From positions 1 through 64,000 of the forward strand of contig NZ_QLSU01000042.1 of the NCBI RefSeq assembly GCF_003268775.1: 64,000 bases of DNA, written 5' to 3'. Made by a program: the position numbers and the translations under genes. The notes below the pieces were generated by a model, which saw only the letters and a program-made list of their open reading frames with translations, did not search any database and was not told the origin of the DNA. This DNA comes from Paraburkholderia unamae. GTDB taxonomy: Bacteria > Pseudomonadota > Gammaproteobacteria > Burkholderiales > Burkholderiaceae. Numbering within the stretch: position 1 is the first letter of the stretch; every line of letters begins with the position of its first letter. Shown here in pieces: positions 51,850 through 61,253 of this stretch.

Positions 51850-52590
51850 TTACTCCCCCTCGCCCGCATTCACCGCAGCCGAAAACACATACCCCTCGCT
51901 GCGCAACGTCTTGATATAGCGCGGCTCGCGCGCCTCGTCGCGCAAGCGCTGGCGCAGGCGGCTCACGAGCAGGTCGATCGAGCGGTCGAACGCGTCGGCC
52001 TGGCGGCCTTGCGTGAGGTTCAGCAACTGGTCGCGCGTGAGCACGCGTTGCGGATGATCGAGAAACACGCGCAGCAGCCGGTACTCCGCGCCGCTCAAGG
52101 CCACGATCGTGCCTTCGGCGTCGAGCAGATGGCGCGCCGTGGTGTCGAGCCGCCAGTCGCCGAACGCGAGCAACTGGGCCGACTCGCTCACCTCCATGCC
52201 TGGCGGCAGCATGCGCGCGCGGCGCAGCACCGAACGGATGCGCGCGAACAGCTCGCGCACCGCGAAGGGCTTGGGCAGGTAGTCGTCGGCGCCCATTTCC
52301 AGGCCCACGATGCGGTCGGTTTCCTCGTTGCGCGCCGTGAGCATCACCACGGGCACGGCGCGGAACTTGCCCGCGCGCAGTTCGCGGCACAGCACGAGGC
52401 CGTCGTCGCCGGGCATCATGAGGTCGAGCACGATCAGGTCCGGCGCCCCGCTTTCCAGCACGGTGCGCATCTCGCGCCCGTTCGCGGCAAGCGACACGCG
52501 CATGCCGTTCTTTTCCAGGTAGGCGCCGACCAGTTCACGTATGCCGCGATCGTCATCGACGATCAGCACGTGATCCATCTTTTCCGTCAT
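51850..52590 (-). CDS. OmpR-family response regulator
   Basis: A 246-residue regulator: receiver domain with phospho-acceptor D56 in VLDLMMPGDDG, the acidic pocket DDD at 12-14 and the conserved Lys in YLPKPF; a winged-helix effector domain ends with PRYIKTLRSEGYVFS. AAGGAGACAAGAACTC precedes the ATG. Its kinase partner gene lies 1 kb upstream on the same strand, separated by a plus-strand cupin gene. Phased element 6 with a TATAAA promoter precedes it and an identical layout precedes the kinase, so it is the best candidate to bind the phased elements. Confidence 0.93.
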   Translation of the reverse strand: MTEKMDHVLIVDDDRGIRELVGAYLEKNGMRVSLAANGREMRTVLESGAPDLIVLDLMMPGDDGLVLCRELRAGKFRAVPVVMLTARNEETDRIVGLEMGADDYLPKPFAVRELFARIRSVLRRARMLPPGMEVSESAQLLAFGDWRLDTTARHLLDAEGTIVALSGAEYRLLRVFLDHPQRVLTRDQLLNLTQGRQADAFDRSIDLLVSRLRQRLRDEAREPRYIKTLRSEGYVFSAAVNAGEGE

Positions 52591-52717
52591 GAGTTCTTGT
52601 CTCCTTGCGCCCTGTGCGTGAGCGGGTTTCCACGATGCACGAACAGTACACCGGATGCACGATCTCCGCAGCCAGTCCGCTTGCCGCGAAAAAAAGAATG
52701 GCGAGTACGCGCTTCAT
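52553..52717 (-). CDS. Possible 54-aa exported peptide overlapping the response regulator start
   Basis: A short frame begins MKRVLAILFFAASGLAAEIV, a convincing signal peptide, followed by HPVYCSC and a basic tail that runs 38 bases into the response regulator gene in another frame. It is the first frame after the predicted transcription start of the regulator message. The ribosome site is weak. If real, it may be a periplasmic partner of the sensor kinase or a leader that couples translation to the regulator. Confidence 0.35.
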   Translation of the reverse strand: MKRVLAILFFAASGLAAEIVHPVYCSCIVETRSRTGRKETRTHDGKDGSRADRR

Positions 52718-52834
52718 GCGTCCCGCGCCAGGGAAATCGGGTGAAACGGGTTCATGCCGCCGTGCTTGCGAGGCCCGCGCGCCGCGATCCGCGGTGATCA
52801 TTTTGCTCTCCGTTCAATCGAGGTGATGCCCTGC

Positions 52835-52910
52835 TTTATAGCCCAGGCCGCGCGCGGCGCCGTATCGCACTGTATCCGCCAGGCGCGTAGACACAAGACA
52901 TTGCATGCGG
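52835..52910 (-). promoter_or_regulatory. Phased TGTATC element 6 with TATAAA promoter (response regulator; cupin on the other side)
   Basis: The element reads on the plus strand from 52861: CGTATC at 1, TGTATC at 11, ACAC at 31, TTGCAT at 41. On the minus strand -35 ACGGCG (52863-52858), 17 bp and -10 TATAAA (52840-52835) direct the response regulator. A plus-strand cupin gene begins 228 bp to the right. Confidence 0.7.
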
Positions 52911-53081
52911 CGCGCGATTCTCTACACGCCGCCCGATTCGGGGCCACAATGTGCGTTGACGCACATCCGGCACGCCGCCTGTCAAACTGAAATCGACCTG
53001 AAACGGCCGGCAATGCCGCTTGCCGGCCGCCGCCGGACCGGCATCTTTTATGCTGGTTGTCAGGAGCGGGCCATACCGCTG

Positions 53082-53111
53082 GCAAATACGGCGGTGACAA
53101 ATACGGCCGTG
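53082..53111 (+). repeat. 15-bp tandem repeat upstream of the small cupin gene
   Basis: GCAAATACGGCGGTG (53082-53096) is followed directly by ACAAATACGGCCGTG (53097-53111), and a weaker third copy (gcgaaaacggctcca) continues to 53126. It ends close to the ribosome site of the cupin gene and could act on its translation. Confidence 0.7.
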
Positions 53112-53137
53112 GCGAAAACGGCTCCAGGAGGTCTCCC

Positions 53138-53506
53138 ATGAAATGTCTGCGCATCTATGCCGACGCCGAGGGCGAGTCGCATTTCGAGGACATGGATATT
53201 CCCCTCACGCCGCTCGAGCTGTTTCCCAACATCCCGCCCATCTATCTTTCGACGTGGGAACCTGCGAAGTCGGTGCGCTTTGGCTGGGTGCCGGCGGGCC
53301 TGAAGGAGGCCGACTGGCACACCACGCCCGTGCGCCAGTTCGTGATCTGGATGACCGGCTGGGTCGAGTTCGAAACCAGCGACGGCGACACGCGCCACTG
53401 CGAGCCGGGTACCGTCGTGCTGTGCGAGGACACCGTGGGCAAGGGTCATCGCTCGCGCCACCCCGACGAAGGGCAGTTCAACGTATTCATCCCGCTCGCT
53501 TCGTGA
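53138..53506 (+). CDS. Small cupin-domain protein between the two-component genes
   Basis: A 122-residue cupin reading MKCLRIYADAEGESHFEDMD, with WHTTPVRQFVIWMTGWVEFE as the core strand pair and RHCEPGTVVLCEDTVGKGHR for the second motif. One or two His (H53-type position in DWHTTP and the final GHRSRH) may hold a metal. CAGGAGGTCTCCC precedes the ATG. Homologous small cupins are often annotated as hypothetical. Its place between kinase and regulator, on the opposite strand and beside element 6, suggests it belongs to the same regulon. Confidence 0.8.
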   Translation: MKCLRIYADAEGESHFEDMDIPLTPLELFPNIPPIYLSTWEPAKSVRFGWVPAGLKEADWHTTPVRQFVIWMTGWVEFETSDGDTRHCEPGTVVLCEDTVGKGHRSRHPDEGQFNVFIPLAS

Positions 53507-53553
53507 ACGCAACCCGGCACGCGCCAGGCGCGAGCCCGGCACGAGCCCGGCGC

Positions 53554-54876
53554 TCACGCCTTGCCCGCGCCGGCCAGCACGAGCCGCCCTTCCAGACCGC
53601 CTTCCGGGCGATTGCGCAGCGTGAGCTGCGCGCCCATCGCCACGGCCAGCTGGCGCGAGATCGCGAGGCCCAGCCCCGTGCCGCCCGTGCCGCGATTGCG
53701 CGACGTTTCGAGCCGGTAGAACGGCTCGAACACCTTTTCGAGCGCGTCGTCGGGCACGCCGGGGCCGCTGTCGAGCACGGAAATCGTGACTGTCTTGTCC
53801 CGCGCCGACTCGCTCACTTCGATAGCCGCCGTGCCGCCGTACTTGAGCGCGTTGTCCACGAGATTGCCGACAATACGCCGCAGCGCCTGCACCCGCGTGA
53901 CGATCGCCACGTTCAGGCGCCGCTCGAAGGTCACGGGCGAGCCCGCATCCACGTAATCGCACACGAGGCTGTCGAGCAGCGCGTCGAGATCCACGCGCGC
54001 GGGCGCTTCGCCGGTGCCGTGCAGCGTGCGCGCGTAGGCCACGCCTTCTTTCACCAGTTGCTCCATCTCGTGCAGATCCTGCGCGAGCTTGCCCGCTTGC
54101 GCGTCGTCGTCCATCTGGTCCACACGCAGGCGCATGCGTGTGATCGGCGTCTGCAAATCGTGCGAGATGGCCGCGAGAATCTGCATGCGCTCGGCCACGT
54201 GCGCCGATATGCGCTGCTGCATCGCGTTGAACGCCCGCGCCGCGCGCGCCACTTCGGAAGGTCCCTCTTCCTCCAGGCGCTCCGCCTTCAGGTCGGGGCC
54301 GAGCGCGTCGGCCACGCGGGCGAGTTCATGCAGCGGCCGCGTGGCGGTGCGCACCGCGAACCAGCAGCACACCGCCAGCACGACGAGCTGGGCGACGAGC
54401 ACGGCCGGCAGCCAGCCCGACAAGGGCAGCGCGGAACCGGGGCGATAGTCGATGGTGAGCGGCGCGCCATCCGACAGCCGCAGGTGGATCTGCAAGCGCT
54501 CGCCGTTGCCGGGCACCGAGTTGGTCGTGAGCGCGTACTTGTCGGCGAGGCCCGCCGCGATGGCCGACGCCACCGTGCGCGAACGGCTTGCGTCGGGCGG
54601 CTCGCCCGGCGTGCCGGGACCAAGGATGAAGCTGTAGGTGCGACGTGCGAGCTGGGGCAGCCACGCCGCGCGCCCGGCTGCGGGCAGATGGTCGAGCAGC
54701 GCCACGGAAATGGCGACTTCGCGCGAGATGTAGTCGGTCATCATGTTCGCGGTGGCGTCGTTGCGCTCGGTCATCGTGAGCGTGAACGACATCACCTGCG
54801 CGAGCGCGAGGCCAACGCAGAGAATCAGGGCGAGGCGCGCAAATAACGTGCGCGGCCAGTGCAGCGCCGCGCTCAT
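53554..54876 (-). CDS. Sensor histidine kinase (EnvZ/OmpR-type partner)
   Basis: A 440-residue kinase: membrane helices at about 13-35 and 156-176 enclose a periplasmic domain of about 120 residues, then HAMP (about 177-230), H239 in AAISHDLQTPITRMRL, N box NLVDNALKYGG, and catalytic loops DSGPGVP and GTGLGLAIS. The two-helix periplasmic sensor is as in EnvZ-like kinases. It lies on the same strand as the response regulator at 51.9 kb, with a cupin gene between. Phased element 7 and a TATAAA box lie about 90 bp upstream. Confidence 0.93.
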   Translation of the reverse strand: MSAALHWPRTLFARLALILCVGLALAQVMSFTLTMTERNDATANMMTDYISREVAISVALLDHLPAAGRAAWLPQLARRTYSFILGPGTPGEPPDASRSRTVASAIAAGLADKYALTTNSVPGNGERLQIHLRLSDGAPLTIDYRPGSALPLSGWLPAVLVAQLVVLAVCCWFAVRTATRPLHELARVADALGPDLKAERLEEEGPSEVARAARAFNAMQQRISAHVAERMQILAAISHDLQTPITRMRLRVDQMDDDAQAGKLAQDLHEMEQLVKEGVAYARTLHGTGEAPARVDLDALLDSLVCDYVDAGSPVTFERRLNVAIVTRVQALRRIVGNLVDNALKYGGTAAIEVSESARDKTVTISVLDSGPGVPDDALEKVFEPFYRLETSRNRGTGGTGLGLAISRQLAVAMGAQLTLRNRPEGGLEGRLVLAGAGKA

Positions 54877-54962
54877 TGCCGCACCGCCGCAAGCGGTGCG
54901 CGGCGGCGGGCCGCAAAACCTTCGGCGAGCATGTTCGGGCTCCGTGTGCAGGGAATGCTGGG

Positions 54963-55038
54963 TTTATACCGCATGCCGCGAGATGTTTTGTATCCCACTG
55001 TATCGGCGCGGGCGCGGGACACAAAATATTGCAGGCCG
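54963..55038 (-). promoter_or_regulatory. Phased TGTATC element 7 with TATAAA promoter (sensor kinase)
   Basis: The element reads on the plus strand from 54989: TGTATC at 1, TGTATC at 11, ACAC at 31, TTGCAG at 41. On the minus strand -35 ACAAAA (54991-54986), a 17-bp spacer and -10 TATAAA (54968-54963) direct the kinase gene. The distance from the element to the -10 box (21 bp) is identical at elements 3 and 6. Confidence 0.75.
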
Positions 55039-55066
55039 GTCCGGTTTTGCCGGGTTTCGTGATGGT

Positions 55067-55990
55067 TCATGGGCTCGCGCGCGCCTGCTGCGGCGCGGTC
55101 TCGGCCCACTCGCGCACGGCCTGCGCGAACAGGCGCAGCGCGGCGGGCGGATGACGGTTGGCCGGATAGTAGAGGCAGAGCCCCGAGAACACCGGCCCCC
55201 ACTCGGGCAGCAGATGCACGAGGCGACCCGCGGCCACGTGCTCGGCCACGAGCGTGTCGGGCACCCAGGCCACGCCAATGCCCGCAAGCGCCGCCTCGAC
55301 CATCAGGTTGAGATTGCCGAGCGTGAGCGGGCCGTCCACGTCGATGCTGGCGCTTTTGCCGCCATGCGCGAAATCCCAGCGAAACAGCGCGCCGCTCTCG
55401 AAGCGAAAACGGATACAGCGGTGCCGCTCCAGGTCGTGCGGCGCGCCTGGCGGCGCATGTTGCGCGAGGTAGCCGGGCGAGGCCACCGCGCCAAAACGCA
55501 TGTCCTGCGTAAAGCGGATCGCGATCATGTCGCGCGGCACGTCTTCGAGCACGCGCACGCCCGCGTCGAAGCCCCCGGCCACGATATCCACGAGCCGCGA
55601 CTCGACCACGAACTCCACGCGGATCTCCGGGTAGCGGGCGAGAAACCCCGGCAGCACATGGTGGATGAGCGGGCGCGCGCCCGACTCCGAGGCGCTGATG
55701 CGGATCGAGCCCGAAGGCCGGTTGCCGGCCGTCGCCACGTCGTTGACGGCGTCTTCGAGGTCGGCCATGGCGGGGCGCACGCGGTTGAGCAACTGCTCGC
55801 CCGCCTCGGTCAGCGCCACGGAGCGCGTGGTGCGGTTGAACAGGCGCACGCCGAGCTTCGCCTCCAGGTTGCGCACCGTATGACTGAGCGCGGAAGGCGA
55901 CACGCCCAAGACGCGCGCCGCGCCGCTGAAGCTGCGCTGCTCGGCGATCGTCGCGAAGGCCGTCAGTTCGGATAAGCCAGTGCGCACCAT
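55067..55990 (-). CDS. LysR-family transcriptional regulator
   Basis: A 307-residue LysR protein: HTH at about 18-37 (RSFSGAARVLGVSPSALSHT) and a type 2 periplasmic-binding effector domain. It is divergent to an aldo-keto reductase gene with 138 bp between, the classic arrangement for control of that gene. The region has an AT-rich centre (ttatgaattttcctcaatac) where T-N11-A boxes may lie. Burkholderiaceae LysR-AKR pairs of this type respond to toxic carbonyls; the effector here is unknown. Confidence 0.92.
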   Translation of the reverse strand: MVRTGLSELTAFATIAEQRSFSGAARVLGVSPSALSHTVRNLEAKLGVRLFNRTTRSVALTEAGEQLLNRVRPAMADLEDAVNDVATAGNRPSGSIRISASESGARPLIHHVLPGFLARYPEIRVEFVVESRLVDIVAGGFDAGVRVLEDVPRDMIAIRFTQDMRFGAVASPGYLAQHAPPGAPHDLERHRCIRFRFESGALFRWDFAHGGKSASIDVDGPLTLGNLNLMVEAALAGIGVAWVPDTLVAEHVAAGRLVHLLPEWGPVFSGLCLYYPANRHPPAALRLFAQAVREWAETAPQQARASP

Positions 55991-56030
55991 TTATGAATTT
56001 TCCTCAATACCTCATGCAAGTTTAGCGGGA

Positions 56031-56059
56031 TTGTTGAGCACCATACAGCAACCTACACT
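56031..56059 (+). promoter_or_regulatory. Predicted promoter of the aldo-keto reductase gene
   Basis: TTGTTG (56031-56036), a 17-bp spacer and TACACT (56054-56059), 69 bp before the ATG. The LysR product would bind just upstream. Confidence 0.5.
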
Positions 56060-56116
56060 CTGTCGGGTAGACGGCGGCGCCTGCGTGAACGGCGTGACCG
56101 CCCATCCAACCCCTGA

Positions 56117-57112
<996 letters not shown>

Positions 57113-57119
57113 GGCCTGC

Positions 57120-58058
57120 TCAGACCCACAAGCGGTACATCCAGAGCGACTCGTCCTCGACAAAGCGTTGCGCGAAGTCGGTGGGCGAGAAGCCGGTCAT
57201 GCGGCGGGTCGTGCGGCTCAGGTGCGCCTGGTCCGCGAAGCCTTCGTCGTGGGCGAACGCCGCCCAGTCGACGGGCACGCCCGCCGCGAAGCGCTCCGCT
57301 GCCGCGAAGTACGCGCCTTCGGTCTTCACGAGCGATTGCCACTCGCGCAGCGAGCGCCCGCTGTAGGCCTTGATGCGGCGCTCGACCTGGCGCGCGCTAT
57401 GCGTGCGCCCCCATTCGCGCGCCTGCCACGCGAGACGCCCCACCCAGCGGCGGCCCGCCTGGCGCAGCGTGGCGACCGGGGAACGGCGGCCGCGCAGCGC
57501 CTGCCAGCGCGGCGCGAGATGGTGCTCCAGAAGCGCGAGCGCCTGCGCATCGTCGGCAGTGCCAGGCAGTGCGTCGAGCAGCGGCCGCCACGCCGGGCCC
57601 AGCACCTCACGCGCGCACAGAAAGCGGTCGTGGACCTGCGCCAGATCCAGCTCGAACAGGGCCTTCGCCGCATCGGCGTTCAAGCACACCATGCCGCCGC
57701 TGCCGGTAGTCGGCGCCCAGCTCGCGGTGGGCCGCGACTGACTGCCCGACAACGTGCACGCCGTGCCGAACGGCCGCCACAGCGGCCCGCTCGCGCCTGC
57801 CTCCACGAGCCCCGCATCGAGGTCGCGATACCACGACAGACACACGAGCGGCGATGCCGGGAAGTGCGAGAGACGTTGCGCGCCGTTCAGGTCGAAGCCG
57901 CGCGTGTCGCGACAGGCCACGGCAACGACGGCGCCCTCCAGCGCCGGCGCGGGCGGATAGAGCCGCGCATGCGGGCGCTCACCACCGCGCATTACGCGCG
58001 GCGCGCGCGCCCAGCGCTCGGGGCACACGATCGAGTCGGAAGGCGTGACGGTGGACAT
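57120..58058 (-). CDS. AraC-family transcriptional regulator
   Basis: A 312-residue protein with an AraC HTH pair at the C-terminus (about 235-305: SARQVERRIKAYSGRSLREW then FADQAHLSRTTRRMTGFSP). The N-terminal 200 residues resemble the ligand domain of DUF6597-like AraC members (AVACRDTRGFDLNGAQRLSHF), not cupins. ATG 58058 is chosen; a TATACT -10 box ends eight bases before it, so the message may be leaderless. It is divergent to a cytochrome P450 gene, which it may control, and convergent with the aldo-keto reductase gene. Confidence 0.85.
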   Translation of the reverse strand: MSTVTPSDSIVCPERWARAPRVMRGGERPHARLYPPAPALEGAVVAVACRDTRGFDLNGAQRLSHFPASPLVCLSWYRDLDAGLVEAGASGPLWRPFGTACTLSGSQSRPTASWAPTTGSGGMVCLNADAAKALFELDLAQVHDRFLCAREVLGPAWRPLLDALPGTADDAQALALLEHHLAPRWQALRGRRSPVATLRQAGRRWVGRLAWQAREWGRTHSARQVERRIKAYSGRSLREWQSLVKTEGAYFAAAERFAAGVPVDWAAFAHDEGFADQAHLSRTTRRMTGFSPTDFAQRFVEDESLWMYRLWV

Positions 58059-58066
58059 GACCGCGC

Positions 58067-58095
58067 AGTATAGGCGAGCGCGCGGCGAGCGTCGA
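58067..58095 (-). promoter_or_regulatory. Predicted promoter of the AraC gene
   Basis: Minus strand: TCGACG (58095-58090), a 17-bp spacer and TATACT (58072-58067). The ATG at 58058 follows the -10 box by eight bases, which leaves no room for a ribosome site. Confidence 0.45.
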
Positions 58096-58136
58096 TGTCG
58101 TTTGCGTTCAAGACGTGACGCGCCGGTAGGTGTGCA

Positions 58137-59588
58137 ATGCACCGCATGACTACGCCCTCTTCCTCCCCATGCCCCTTCCATGCGAAGCGCGCCGACGATG
58201 CCGTGCGCGACGCTCACTCGCCTTCATCTTCGCCCGCGCCTGTTCCCTCCGGCGCATGGCCGCCCGGCCCTCGCGCGGGCCTGACCGGCTGGCGCCTGCT
58301 GCGCCGCATGTCGCGCGACCTGCTGGGCACGCTCGCCGAATGGCAGCGCGACCATGGCGACGTCGTCCACGTGCGCACGTTCCCCGAGCACGCGATCGTC
58401 GTGACCGACCCGCAACTCGCGCGCGAACTGCTGGTGACGCATCACGACGCGCTGATCCGCTGGGAGCGCGGCACGAGCATCTTCGCGCAGTTGCACGGCA
58501 ACAGCGTGCTGACCTCCGAAGGCGACGCCTGGCGCCTCAAGCGCCAGGCGTTGCAGCCGGGCTTCGCGCCGAAGGCGGTGCAGGCCTTCGTGCCGGGCGT
58601 GGCGGCGGCGACGGCCGACGCGCTCGCGCAGTGGCCCACCCGCGACGCATACTGGCCCGTGGAAAGCGCGCTCACCTCGCTCACCATGGACGTCATCATG
58701 CGCATGATGTTCTCGGCGCAGATCGGCGAACACGCGCGCGAGGCCGAGCACGCCGTGCGCGTAGCGAGCGAGACCGCCAACGCGGAGTTCTACTGGCCCG
58801 CCAGCCTGCCCGACTGGATGCCGTGGAAGCGCGCGAAGCGCCGGGCGATCCGCGTATTGAAGGATCTCATCGAGCGGCATCTGCAAGCGCGCCTCGCGCG
58901 CTCCGAAAACGCCTGGCCCGACGACCTGCTCTCGCGCCTCTTGCGCCTGCACCGTGACGACGCCGCCCTGTGGCCGCTCCAGGCGGTGCGCGACGAATGC
59001 ATGACGACGTTTCTCGCGGGCCACGAAACGACCGCCGCCACGCTCACCTGGTGGGCATGGTGCATGGCCTCGAATCCCGCCGCGCAGGACGCCGCGCGTG
59101 CGCAGGTGAGCGCGGTGCTGCAAGGCCGCGCGCCCGGCGGCGACGTGCGCGCCGTGTTGCCGTGGCTCACGCAAACGCTCGAAGAAACGCTGCGCCTTTA
59201 CCCCGCCGCGCCGGTGCTCATCAGCCGCCACGCGCAGCGCGAACTGAACCTCGGTCCGTGGCGCTTCCCGGCGCGCACCCTGTTCATGCTGCCCGTGCAA
59301 CTCATGCAGCATGATGCGCGCTGGTTTCCCGAGCCCGCCGCGTTCCAGCCCGAGCGCTTCGCTCGCGAAGCGAGGCACGCCGAGCGCGGGGCGTGGTCGC
59401 CGTTCGGCGCGGGGCCGCGCGTGTGTCTCGGCCAGCATCTTGCGATGACGGAGATGACCGTGATCGCGGCGATGGTATTGCAGCGCTACACGCTCTCGGT
59501 CCCGGAGGGCATGGCGGCCCCGCGCGCCACGCTCAATGTGACGTTGCGGCCGCAAACACCGTTGCATCTGGCGCTCGCGCCAGCTTAA
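58137..59588 (+). CDS. Cytochrome P450 monooxygenase
   Basis: A 483-residue P450: I-helix AGHETT at 294-299, K-helix E350-T-L-R353 and haem-binding FGAGPRVCLGQ with C430. The chain is long for a bacterial class I P450 and has a Ser/Pro-rich start (residues 5-45) before WPPGPRAGLTGWRLL, as in CYP families related to eukaryotic-type fatty-acid hydroxylases. No ferredoxin or reductase gene is adjacent. A second ATG three codons later is an alternative start. Divergent to an AraC regulator. Substrate unknown. Confidence 0.92.
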   Translation: MHRMTTPSSSPCPFHAKRADDAVRDAHSPSSSPAPVPSGAWPPGPRAGLTGWRLLRRMSRDLLGTLAEWQRDHGDVVHVRTFPEHAIVVTDPQLARELLVTHHDALIRWERGTSIFAQLHGNSVLTSEGDAWRLKRQALQPGFAPKAVQAFVPGVAAATADALAQWPTRDAYWPVESALTSLTMDVIMRMMFSAQIGEHAREAEHAVRVASETANAEFYWPASLPDWMPWKRAKRRAIRVLKDLIERHLQARLARSENAWPDDLLSRLLRLHRDDAALWPLQAVRDECMTTFLAGHETTAATLTWWAWCMASNPAAQDAARAQVSAVLQGRAPGGDVRAVLPWLTQTLEETLRLYPAAPVLISRHAQRELNLGPWRFPARTLFMLPVQLMQHDARWFPEPAAFQPERFAREARHAERGAWSPFGAGPRVCLGQHLAMTEMTVIAAMVLQRYTLSVPEGMAAPRATLNVTLRPQTPLHLALAPA

Positions 59589-59705
59589 CGCGGCGTCCAG
59601 ATCAGGCGCACGAATCCGCGTACCGGTATACAGTCGCTGCTGTTTCTGTTCGCGCGGCCGCCTCGCCGCGCGCCACGCTGCCCGTGCGCAGCAGGAGACC
59701 ATGCG

Positions 59706-61241
59706 ATGCCGGATCGACGTGCGTTTCTCAGGATCTCGGGTGCGGCGGCGAGCGCCGCCATGCTGCCGGCCGCCGCCGAAGCCAACGGCACGGCCGCCGC
59801 CGCGGAGCCGAACGACCCCGCGTGGTTGCCGGCCACCGCCTTGCTCGCACGCTTTCGCAGGCGCGAGCTCTCCCCCGTCGACGTGCTCGAAGCGCAGATC
59901 AAGCGCATCGAAGCCTGGAACGACAAGGTCAACTGCATCACCACGCGGCATTACGATGAGGCGCGCGCGGCGGCCCGCGAGTCGGCGGCGCGTTATCGCA
60001 ATGGCAACCCGCGCGCGCTCGAAGGCATTACCTTGGCGGTCAAGGACGAGTATGCGGTGAAGGGCTGGGTGACCACCATGGGGTCGTTGCTGCTCAAGGA
60101 CGCGCCGCCCGCCACCGACGACGGCCCCGTGATCGAGCGCTTGCGCGCAGCGGGCGCGGTCTTTCACATCGAAACCACGGTGCCCGAGTTCTATGTGTGG
60201 ATGACCACGGCCACGACGCTCTGGGGCGTCACGCGCAACCCGTGGAATCTCGCCTGGACGCCGGGCGGCTCCTCGGGCGGATCGGGCGCGGCGCTGGCCG
60301 CGGGCTTCACGACGCTCGCGCTCGGCTCCGACATGGGCGGCTCGATTCGCATTCCGGCCTCGCAATGCGGGCTTTATGGTTTCAAGCCGCCGTTCGGGCG
60401 CGTGCCCACGAGCGAAGTGCCCTACGAGTCCGAAGGCCCGATGGCGCGCACCTTCGACGACCTGAATCTGCTCACCAACGCGATGGTCGGCCCGCATCCG
60501 CTCGTGCATTCGTCGCTGCGTCCGCGCCTGGCCTTTCCGTCGCGCTATGCGCCGGTCAAGGGCTGGAAGATCGCCTACGATCCCATGCCGCATCTCTCGC
60601 CACTCGATCCGCCCGTGCGCGCGGCGATGGAGCGCGCCGTGACGCGCTTCGAGCAACTCGGCGTCGAGGTCGAACGTGTGGATATCGGCTTCGACTCGGC
60701 GGACATGGACACCTTCATGACGGGCCTATTCTCCACCAGCATGGGCGGCCTGCGCACCGAGGCGCTCAAGGACCCCGGCAAGCTCATGCCGTACACGCGC
60801 ATGCTGTTCGAGCATATGGAGGGCAAGACCGGTCCCGACGCGCTGGTGGCAACCGAAGCGCTGCTCAACGACTATCAACGACGCGTGCAGGAAAAGGTGT
60901 TTACGCGCGGCCTGCGCGCGCTCGTCATGCCTACGCTCGCCACGCCGCTCATTCCCGCGGCGCACGGCCTGAACCCGCAAACGGACACGGTGACGATAGA
61001 CGGCAAGCCGGTCACGGGCCTGCGGTTCGCGCAGACCTGGGTCTGGAACCTGCTCGGTTTCTATCCGGTCGTCTCGGCGCCGATCGGCATCGGGCCCGGC
61101 GGCATGCCGATGGGTATGCAGATCGTCGCGAACACCTTCGACGATCTCGACGCCTTCCAGCTGGCGTCGGCCTGGTCGAGCGTCGCGCCGCCGCTGTTCA
61201 CGGGCAGCGCGTTTCCTGATTTCCGCGCGCAGAACGGCTAG
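59706..61241 (+). CDS. Tat-exported amidase
   Basis: A 511-residue amidase-signature enzyme with a twin-arginine signal (PDRRAFLRISGAAASAAML). The triad is K113 (AVKDEYAVKG), cis-Ser S189 in PGGSSGGSG and nucleophile S213 in SDMGGSIRIP. It would act in the periplasm, unlike the cytosolic amidase at 16.9 kb. CAGCAGGAGACC precedes the ATG. It lies 117 bp after the P450 gene on the same strand. Substrate unknown; a lipid- or aryl-type amide is possible. Confidence 0.9.
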   Translation: MPDRRAFLRISGAAASAAMLPAAAEANGTAAAAEPNDPAWLPATALLARFRRRELSPVDVLEAQIKRIEAWNDKVNCITTRHYDEARAAARESAARYRNGNPRALEGITLAVKDEYAVKGWVTTMGSLLLKDAPPATDDGPVIERLRAAGAVFHIETTVPEFYVWMTTATTLWGVTRNPWNLAWTPGGSSGGSGAALAAGFTTLALGSDMGGSIRIPASQCGLYGFKPPFGRVPTSEVPYESEGPMARTFDDLNLLTNAMVGPHPLVHSSLRPRLAFPSRYAPVKGWKIAYDPMPHLSPLDPPVRAAMERAVTRFEQLGVEVERVDIGFDSADMDTFMTGLFSTSMGGLRTEALKDPGKLMPYTRMLFEHMEGKTGPDALVATEALLNDYQRRVQEKVFTRGLRALVMPTLATPLIPAAHGLNPQTDTVTIDGKPVTGLRFAQTWVWNLLGFYPVVSAPIGIGPGGMPMGMQIVANTFDDLDAFQLASAWSSVAPPLFTGSAFPDFRAQNG

Positions 61242-61253
61242 CTCGCGAGGTGG

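Noticed and set aside
58224-60656. An 810-codon minus-strand frame across the P450 and amidase genes
   Set aside because: It crosses two well-supported genes and the gap between them without any motif of its own.
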